DNA of 18,280 nucleotides. Origin: an uncultured Altererythrobacter sp. (GTDB lineage Bacteria > Pseudomonadota > Alphaproteobacteria > Sphingomonadales > Sphingomonadaceae). The notes beneath the pieces are model-generated. The model did not search any database and was not told the DNA's origin. It worked only from the letters and a program-made list of their open reading frames with translations. Numbering within the stretch: the stretch's first letter is position 1; every line of letters starts with the position of its first letter. The stretch is taken from contig CALLIO010000046.1 of NCBI GenBank assembly GCA_938009055.1, forward strand, positions 1 through 18,280. The letters are read 5' to 3'. Positions 13,365 through 18,280 of the stretch are shown in pieces. The translations under genes were made by a program, and so were the position numbers.

Positions 13365-14015
13365 TTATTGCCCGAGCAAGCCAACCTTTAAGGCAAGCAA
13401 TGCTGCACCGCGCCCCTGCATCAGCGGTTTTGTACCTGAATTGAGCGAACGGCGCACCAGTGCGGCAAGGATTGCGAGCCCGCGATGGGTCTTGGGAAGG
13501 CGCGCAGTCGCCGGCTGTTGCAAAGCCAATTGCACAAACAGATCGCGCTCTGCCCCCTCCCCTATATGCACTGCTGCATCGCCAAGCGCCCAAGTTGCAG
13601 CGGCAGCCATGATCGCCTGCGAGCTGTCGCTCGCTTCCGTCAAAACTTCAAAACCGGCAGCACGACCTTTGGCAAAATTCTCTATAGAAGATTGGGGCAT
13701 CGGCGGTTCGGTGAGCATTTCTTCCCAGGCATCGACCAGAGCCGTCAAGACTGCCTCCTCCCCTTCCCAATATGCGCTGACAGTATCGAGCGCGGCATCG
13801 CCAGATGGCCTCTCGCCCACGGGCTTTGCGAACATATCGCGCCACCACGCCAAACGCATTTGGCCCAGCATTGGCTCTGTCGTTTGCGCAACAATTTGGG
13901 ATAGCCGCCGGTCAAGCGTCAGGAATGCGCGCAGCCGATCGCGCAGATCAGCGGGCGTATAGCTTAGGGCAATATCGAGTTCCGGTGTCAGCGTTTCGCT
14001 GGGCGTATCGCTCAT
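13365..14015 (-). CDS. Squalene/phytoene synthase-family protein lacking the catalytic aspartate motifs
   Basis: This 216-residue protein is recognisable from the family segment MLGQMRLAWWRDMF (49-62), which matches the helix that follows the first substrate motif in squalene/phytoene synthases, and from the helical remainder. The aspartate-rich DXXXD motifs that bind the diphosphate through magnesium are not visible, and the length is well short of true synthases (about 280-350). A non-catalytic relative such as the NDUFAF6 type, linked to complex I assembly in mitochondria, is the closer comparison, though this is inference. The ATG at 14015 (MSDTPSETL) is preferred over a GTG/ATG further upstream at 14051 because it has a CAGG element nearby and matches where similarity should begin. 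Confidence 0.7.
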   Translation of the reverse strand: MSDTPSETLTPELDIALSYTPADLRDRLRAFLTLDRRLSQIVAQTTEPMLGQMRLAWWRDMFAKPVGERPSGDAALDTVSAYWEGEEAVLTALVDAWEEMLTEPPMPQSSIENFAKGRAAGFEVLTEASDSSQAIMAAAATWALGDAAVHIGEGAERDLFVQLALQQPATARLPKTHRGLAILAALVRRSLNSGTKPLMQGRGAALLALKVGLLGQ

Positions 14016-14079
14016 GACGAAATGCCTGCGACAATCTGTCCGCACAGTCAATCAAAGCTGAGGGTTAGCCCCAATCGGC

Positions 14080-14748
14080 TTAGTCACACTGAGTGTCTGA
14101 CACTTCTGAGCCAGTCAGGCCGGGGTCCAGATTGCGATCATCGCGGATAAGGAAGGCGGCTTCTTCGTAAAAGCTGCCATCGCCACTGCCGAAGGGATTA
14201 TCCCACAGGCTTGAGTAAGTGTAATGCACTTCCACGAACATGACCGCTTGGCCGGATGCAGCTGTGATCTTTTCGGACCCATCGCCCATACCTTCAATCT
14301 CGTCACCGATAAGGCCATTTTCGTCCTCGTCATCGCCATAACGCGACGAGCGCTCAAGGTCACCGATGCAACGCTGCCAGGCGATGAACTGACGGTCCGA
14401 TGGATCATCATACTCAAGGCTGCTGATGATGATGCGGCCATTGGTCTCCATATCGATCGACCGGCCTTGACGCAGCGCACCGTTAAGCACAGCTGCAACG
14501 TCATTCTCATTGATCGTAGGGGTCACACCGCTGTTGTCGGTCTGACCCAGGCGCGAGGCATTATCGGCCAGTGACAAGGCGATCTGGCTCACCTTCATCT
14601 TGGTGTTGGCCATGCGTGCTAGCTCTGTTCCGTAAAGGCCCAAAGTCAGCAGGATCGGCAGGACAAGCGCGAATTCGACCAGCGAGATTCCGCTGGTGTC
14701 GCGGCGAAGGCGCTTGGTGAAGCGCTCAATGGAGCGAAGTTTCAGCAT
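14080..14748 (-). CDS. TadE-like pseudopilin (tight-adherence pilus), second copy in the operon
   Basis: This 222-residue protein has a prepilin-like start: a basic leader (residues 1-16), then SGISLVEFALVLPILLTLGL, with G20 before the processing site and E25 five residues on, as in type IVb pseudopilins cut by the TadV/CpaA peptidase. The hydrophobic helix 21-43 anchors it. The remaining periplasmic part has an acidic loop (138-157; GDDEDENG and GDG) and exactly two cysteines, C127 and C221, the latter next to the end. TadE-like proteins are minor pilins or assembly factors of Flp/Tad pili. The ATG overlaps the upstream TadE-like stop as ATGA (14748), which decides this start over a TTG at 14757. 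It is the last gene of the leftward Tad unit. Confidence 0.88.
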   Translation of the reverse strand: MLKLRSIERFTKRLRRDTSGISLVEFALVLPILLTLGLYGTELARMANTKMKVSQIALSLADNASRLGQTDNSGVTPTINENDVAAVLNGALRQGRSIDMETNGRIIISSLEYDDPSDRQFIAWQRCIGDLERSSRYGDDEDENGLIGDEIEGMGDGSEKITAASGQAVMFVEVHYTYSSLWDNPFGSGDGSFYEEAAFLIRDDRNLDPGLTGSEVSDTQCD

Positions 14749-15356
14749 CAGTCGCAAGTCCCCGCTACAGTGCCATATCCCGGTTGGTCAGCGAATGGCT
14801 GGTTCTTCTTCACCGTGCTCGAGGTTAAAGTGCGCTTATCCGCGCCGCCTGGAACAAATGGGTTTGGGAACAGCGGATCATATGCGACAGTCACGGTGTA
14901 AACGACAACGTCACTCGCGCCGCCATTACCGTCAGAGCCGATATCCTCGTCCCACTGGCCATTGCCGTTCTCGTCCGAATAGCTTTCGCCGTCATCGCAC
15001 ACGCCGCTGCCATCAGCATCGTTCCAGGATTCCGCGCGTTCAATGTCGTCAAAGTCGAAATAGCTGACTCGCGACGTTGTCACGGTCGCATCAGGCGCGG
15101 TCAAGCGGACGATATCTTGCACCTCGGTATCGGCACTGCTCGTATTGCCCGATTCAAGCGAGGATGAACGCGCTGCCGTCTGCACCGCCCCGTTAAGGGT
15201 CGATTGGGTGTAGACCATCTGGCCGAGGTCAAACAGGCCGAGCAGCAGCGTTACGAAGACCGTGGCCATCAACCCGAACTCCATAACGGTGGTGCCTTGC
15301 TCGTCGCCCTGCAAGGAGCGCATCATCGGCGCAATAGGATTGGCGAGCCGAACCAT
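14748..15356 (-). CDS. TadE-like pseudopilin with calcium-binding-type acidic loop
   Basis: This 202-residue protein is related in layout to its downstream neighbour. A cytoplasmic leader ends in GDEQGTTVMEFGLM, with G21 and E26 spaced as in pseudopilins. A hydrophobic helix (22-43), a long helix with QSTLNGAVQTAARSSS and then a beta-rich periplasmic domain (DVVVYTVTVAYDPLFPNPF) follow. Residues 113-150 hold three Asp/Asn/Gly-rich stretches (DADGSG, DENGNGQWDED and GSDGNGG) that resemble thrombospondin type 3 or EF-like calcium loops. The only cysteines are C120, inside that loop, and C201, next to the end. The ATG overlaps the tadG stop by one base (TAATG), so the three Tad genes are translationally linked. 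Confidence 0.88.
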   Translation of the reverse strand: MVRLANPIAPMMRSLQGDEQGTTVMEFGLMATVFVTLLLGLFDLGQMVYTQSTLNGAVQTAARSSSLESGNTSSADTEVQDIVRLTAPDATVTTSRVSYFDFDDIERAESWNDADGSGVCDDGESYSDENGNGQWDEDIGSDGNGGASDVVVYTVTVAYDPLFPNPFVPGGADKRTLTSSTVKKNQPFADQPGYGTVAGTCD

Positions 15357-17320
15357 TATTGCGTGATCCGCAGCTCGCCAACGTCTTTGGCGATTTCCTG
15401 AAAGGCGTCATTCAACTGCGTAGCGTTCGCGGCCGTGAAGGCGCTATCGTCAGATGCACAATCCTGAAGGTCAGGCGTCAATCCGGTTGCAAACGCGATA
15501 ACCCAGACGCGGATACCTTTCGATTTCGCAATATCGCAAGCCGCGATGAAACGCTTGGTGTGACGGCTTGAGTGATCCGAGGAGCCATCATCTGTCACCC
15601 GCTTGTCGAGCTTCTCGATGCCATATGGCGAGTAGACCAAAGTATGCGGCAGCATTGCGCCATCACTCATGAAGATAACATGGCGAGCCACGTCACCGCC
15701 ATTGGATGGCGCCTCATTGACGTTGGAACTGAAGATTCCATCTGGTGAAGCCAGACGCACACCCCAGATCATTCCGATGTTGTGGTATGTATTGCCGCCA
15801 GCAGAAAGCGAGTCAGTGTAGCCATCAAATTCAGCCTCAGTCATAGTCGACAAAAGCTGAGACTGCTTTGGACACGCATAGTAGCCATTAAGCGATGATG
15901 ACGTCCCATAGTCGCTTTGAGCAGAGGTCACTGAGCTACCGCTGCTGTTCGTGCGACGATAAGAAATCTGGTGCCAACTTGGCTTCCACTTGGTGCTATC
16001 AGCAACCGTTGGAACGAGGTCGACGTCGAGATCCAGCGCACCACTAGGGGTGATGCCAAAAATCGAACTAAAGCTAAAGGTGTCCACTGACTCAGTGTCG
16101 CGCTCTTCTACGCAGCCATCCCAGGTCGACAATTCAGCAGTGCCGTCGGGACCGGTTGGTGTGCTGGTTGCTGCAAATGTCTTGAAAGTCGAAGTGTCGC
16201 GTACGACCTCTTCGTAGCTCCAACGATCAAACGACGTGGTGGTCGTGGTTGTGTAGATCGGATCTTCAATCGAGTAGACGATATCGGAATCGGTGCGCGT
16301 GACCGTGCGCCGAATGACCCAATAGTTCTTTTTGCCTGCCTTGTAGCAATCATACTCAGTGCGAGTTTGATCTGAAGAAGTTCTGGTCTCTGAAACGCGT
16401 TGCCCGCCCGAATTTATGTAAGTTGGAACGGTAGTCGTACTTGCCGCGCCATCAACCGACCAACTGGTATCGTTGGGCTGATTGTTTTCGCAATCATTCT
16501 TCTTGCGGTATGAACCCGTATGATAATACCAATCATCGTAATCATACGAATAATTGTTATTGTCTTCCGTGGTGTAAGGATCACCCCAGCCCGAGAATTC
16601 GTTTACTTCTACGTCTTCAAATACGGCCTTTTTAGACTGGTAAGCGTGACTGTCGGCAAGGAACTTTGGGTCTTGATTATACAACAATTGGCCGACATTC
16701 ACACCCGAGCTATAGGGCACAAAGCCAAAGCGGATGCGTGAATTTCCGCCAGCTGCCGCGCTATCGACAGTATCGTAAAACGATTTCATCGCGCCTTTGA
16801 GAGCCTGGAGACGGGTTTGCCCGCCTAGGGTGCCCCCCATCGATCCGGTCACATCGAGCACCATCACGACATCGCTGTTGCCAACCGACATGGAGGCGGT
16901 GCACTCAACTGACAGCGGCACATCGTCATAGCCGAACAAGCGAACAACCACGGTATCAACCGTAGTGGTCGCAACACCATTTACCGTGTTACCGTTATCG
17001 GGCGTCGTAGATACAAAGCTGGTCTCTGAGACTCCTTCATTGGCTTCATCAAAGTTGGTGTCAAAGAAATTGTCAGCGCGGTTTTGGGCGGCAGTTGTGT
17101 ATCCGTCTGCGTTGACTGCGCGGCGTCCGGCCAAAACACCCGCATCGCAGGCATTCTGCAAACGGTTTTGAACCATGTAGGCCCGCGACATATCAACGCC
17201 GCCGCCGATCATTCCCGCAAGCACTACCAAAGCCACTGCGCTCATCGGCAAGATGCTACCGCTTGCATCCTTAAGAATGCTTAGTGCTCGTGCGTTTCGC
17301 TTTTCAAAGTTCTTTGCCAC
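15356..17320 (-). CDS. tadG: TadG-like pilus assembly protein with split von Willebrand A domain
   Basis: This 654-residue protein has an N-terminal TadE/G-like anchor: basic 1-12, then GSILPMSAVALVVLAGMIGGGVDMSRAY at about 21-48. A linker domain and a von Willebrand A domain start at 151. The metal-ion site is D156-X-T158-X-S160 (DVTGS), T511 or nearby in the NTYHNIGM segment, and D553 in MSDG. The domain is interrupted by about 270 residues (221-490) rich in Thr, Ser, Tyr, Asp and Asn, with four cysteines (277, 325, 403, 483). TadG proteins belong to the envelope part of the Flp/Tad adhesion pilus. The start is GTG at 17320. It is the first gene of a three-gene unit, and no tadA/B/C, secretin or flp gene is in the window. 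Confidence 0.9.
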   Translation of the reverse strand: MAKNFEKRNARALSILKDASGSILPMSAVALVVLAGMIGGGVDMSRAYMVQNRLQNACDAGVLAGRRAVNADGYTTAAQNRADNFFDTNFDEANEGVSETSFVSTTPDNGNTVNGVATTTVDTVVVRLFGYDDVPLSVECTASMSVGNSDVVMVLDVTGSMGGTLGGQTRLQALKGAMKSFYDTVDSAAAGGNSRIRFGFVPYSSGVNVGQLLYNQDPKFLADSHAYQSKKAVFEDVEVNEFSGWGDPYTTEDNNNYSYDYDDWYYHTGSYRKKNDCENNQPNDTSWSVDGAASTTTVPTYINSGGQRVSETRTSSDQTRTEYDCYKAGKKNYWVIRRTVTRTDSDIVYSIEDPIYTTTTTTSFDRWSYEEVVRDTSTFKTFAATSTPTGPDGTAELSTWDGCVEERDTESVDTFSFSSIFGITPSGALDLDVDLVPTVADSTKWKPSWHQISYRRTNSSGSSVTSAQSDYGTSSSLNGYYACPKQSQLLSTMTEAEFDGYTDSLSAGGNTYHNIGMIWGVRLASPDGIFSSNVNEAPSNGGDVARHVIFMSDGAMLPHTLVYSPYGIEKLDKRVTDDGSSDHSSRHTKRFIAACDIAKSKGIRVWVIAFATGLTPDLQDCASDDSAFTAANATQLNDAFQEIAKDVGELRITQ

Positions 17321-17424
17321 GATTCAAATGCCCCGTTTAAAGTTAAACTAGGCAATAGCGAACGACCTCCTAATCGAGGGTCAAGCAACGGGGTTAATGT
17401 GGTGTTACTACATAGGCTAAACGC
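17321..17424. promoter_or_regulatory. Upstream region of the Tad unit
   Basis: The 104 bases between the pdhB stop and the tadG start are more A+T-rich than the flanking genes and probably carry the promoter of the leftward Tad unit. A TTGACC on the minus strand is the best -35-like element, but no -10 at good spacing follows, so I do not assign boxes. A hairpin lies at the pdhB end. Confidence 0.4.
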
Positions 17425-17437
17425 CTAGGCTTTGTAG
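17408..17437 (-). terminator. Possible hairpin at the end of pdhB
   Basis: CTACA/TGTAG outer arms (17408-17412 and 17433-17437) and TAGGC/GCCTA inner arms (17413-17417 and 17423-17427) can pair with a five-base loop and one five-base bulge. It overlaps the pdhB stop. No T run follows on the minus strand, so factor-independent termination is uncertain. Confidence 0.35.
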
Positions 17438-18280
17438 CAGACCTTCTTCACAGCCTCGGTGATCTTGGTAGGATTGATCAGCGCCAATTCCTCCAGATTT
17501 GCTGCGTAAGGAAGCGGAACATCCTCGTTGCAAACGCGCGTTACTGGCGCATCAAGATCGTCAAAACCCTGCTCCATACAAAGCGCTGAAATTTCCGATG
17601 CAATCGAGCATGTCGGCCAGCCTTCTTCGGCGATGACTATACGGTTGGTCTTTGCCAAAGAGTTAAGAACAGCCTCGGTATCAAGCGGGCGCAGCGTGCG
17701 CAGGTCAATCACCTCTGCATCAATGCCCTCTTCGCTCAGCGCATCAGCAGCTTCCAATGCCATGCCAACGCCAATCGAATAGCTCACAATGGTGACATCG
17801 CTACCCTCGCGCATGATCCGCGCCTTGCCGATGGGCAAGACATGATCGTCAAGATCAGGGACATCGAAACTGCGGCCGTAAACCAGCTCGTTTTCGAGGA
17901 ACACAACCGGATCTTCGCAGCGGATGGCAGCCTTCATCAAGCCTTTCGCATCCGAGCTGTCAAATGGCGCAATCACAATCAGTCCTGGGACACTGGCATA
18001 CCAGGGTCCGTAATTCTGGCTGTGCTGCGCGCCAACGCGGCTTGCCGCGCCATTGGGGCCGCGGAAGACGACAGGGCAGCGCATCTGACCGCCAGACATG
18101 TAGTTTGTCTTGGCCGCTGAATTGATAATGTGGTCAATCGCCTGCATTGCGAAATTGAAGGTCATGAACTCGACGACAGGGCGCAGGCCACCCATCGCAG
18201 CGCCTGTGCCAATACCCGCAAAGCCATATTCAGTGATCGGCGTATCAATCACACGCTTGGCACCAAATTCATCGAGCAGA
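17425..18280 (-). CDS. pdhB: Pyruvate dehydrogenase E1 component, beta subunit; 5' end outside window
   Basis: The frame enters at the window's right edge and ends with TAG at 17425-17427, giving about 284 C-terminal residues. They cover the later part of the pyrimidine-binding transketolase domain (DTPITEYGFAGIGTGAAMGGLRPVVEFM, then NSAAKTNYMSGGQ and RGPNGAASRVGAQHSQ) and the C-terminal domain (VTIVSYSIGV, IDLRTLRPLD, EEGWPTCSIASEI and VCNEDVPLPYA). With the alpha subunit it forms the thiamine-diphosphate E1 that decarboxylates pyruvate and acetylates the lipoyl arm of E2. Alphaproteobacterial PdhB often carries an N-terminal lipoyl domain, which cannot be checked here. It is transcribed in the same direction as the Tad unit, with 104 bases between. 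Confidence 0.96.
   Translation of the reverse strand, partial: LLDEFGAKRVIDTPITEYGFAGIGTGAAMGGLRPVVEFMTFNFAMQAIDHIINSAAKTNYMSGGQMRCPVVFRGPNGAASRVGAQHSQNYGPWYASVPGLIVIAPFDSSDAKGLMKAAIRCEDPVVFLENELVYGRSFDVPDLDDHVLPIGKARIMREGSDVTIVSYSIGVGMALEAADALSEEGIDAEVIDLRTLRPLDTEAVLNSLAKTNRIVIAEEGWPTCSIASEISALCMEQGFDDLDAPVTRVCNEDVPLPYAANLEELALINPTKITEAVKKVCYKA

Noticed and set aside
16240..16258. Short direct ACC/ACG-type repeat as a microsatellite or mobile-element trace
   Set aside because: It is just the codons of a threonine run inside tadG and has no flanking duplications or inverted ends.
1..18280. CRISPR arrays, tRNA/rRNA genes, insertion sequences, prophage or defence genes
   Set aside because: I looked on both strands and found no regularly spaced repeats, cloverleaf-like segments, transposase or integrase motifs, or nuclease/helicase defence pairs; the single NYN nuclease lacks any defence neighbour.

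Overview
The window looks like ordinary chromosome of a Sphingomonadales alphaproteobacterium, most likely Erythrobacteraceae. This rests on protein character and gene order: an ispF-type end followed by a cinA-type gene, lipA followed by a COQ10/RatA-like gene, a GyrA with an acidic tail and a C-terminal-domain insert, a TrmFO of the folate-dependent type, and a two-subunit-type PDH E1 beta. The assignment is recognition from memory, not a database result. Coding density is high, many junctions overlap as ATGA, and I see no tRNA, rRNA, insertion sequence, integrase or CRISPR array.

Layout. Bases 1-1226 (+): the 3' end of ispF (probably a fused ispDF), a small exported protein of unknown role and pncC, joined by two ATGA overlaps. 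Bases 1187-2602 (-): lipA followed by a COQ10/RatA-family lipid-binding protein. Bases 2683-5322 (+): a tight four-gene unit of an SbtA-type bicarbonate transporter, an SbtB-type PII-like protein, a beta-carbonic anhydrase and a NYN-nuclease/LOTUS protein. Bases 5393-6742 (-): an exported TPR protein with a poly-lysine mature N-terminus. A 328-base gap follows, then gyrA (7071-9854, +), overlapped at its end by a TauD-family dioxygenase whose start is problematic. Bases 10707-11363 (-): a YhhN/TMEM86 membrane protein. Bases 11450-12832 (+): trmFO. Bases 12848-14015 (-): a membrane-anchored EF-hand protein and a degenerate squalene/phytoene synthase-family protein. Bases 14080-17320 (-): three Tad-pilus genes (a TadG-like von Willebrand protein and two TadE-like pseudopilins). 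Bases 17425-18280 (-): the 3' part of pdhB.

How the genes fit together. Most are housekeeping: isoprenoid precursor synthesis, NAD salvage, lipoate synthesis (which serves the PDH complex encoded at the far end), DNA supercoiling and tRNA modification. Two blocks are more distinctive. The first is the bicarbonate block, where uptake, its PII-like regulator and CO2/HCO3- interconversion are in one transcription unit together with a putative RNA nuclease. The second is the Tad block, where two pseudopilins have matching two-cysteine architecture, one carries a calcium-binding-like acidic loop, and TadG has a very large, A+T-richer insertion inside its von Willebrand domain.

I found no convincing new defence or mobile system. 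The best candidates for something undescribed are the NYN/LOTUS protein inside the sbtAB-carbonic anhydrase operon and the unusual loops in the Tad surface proteins.
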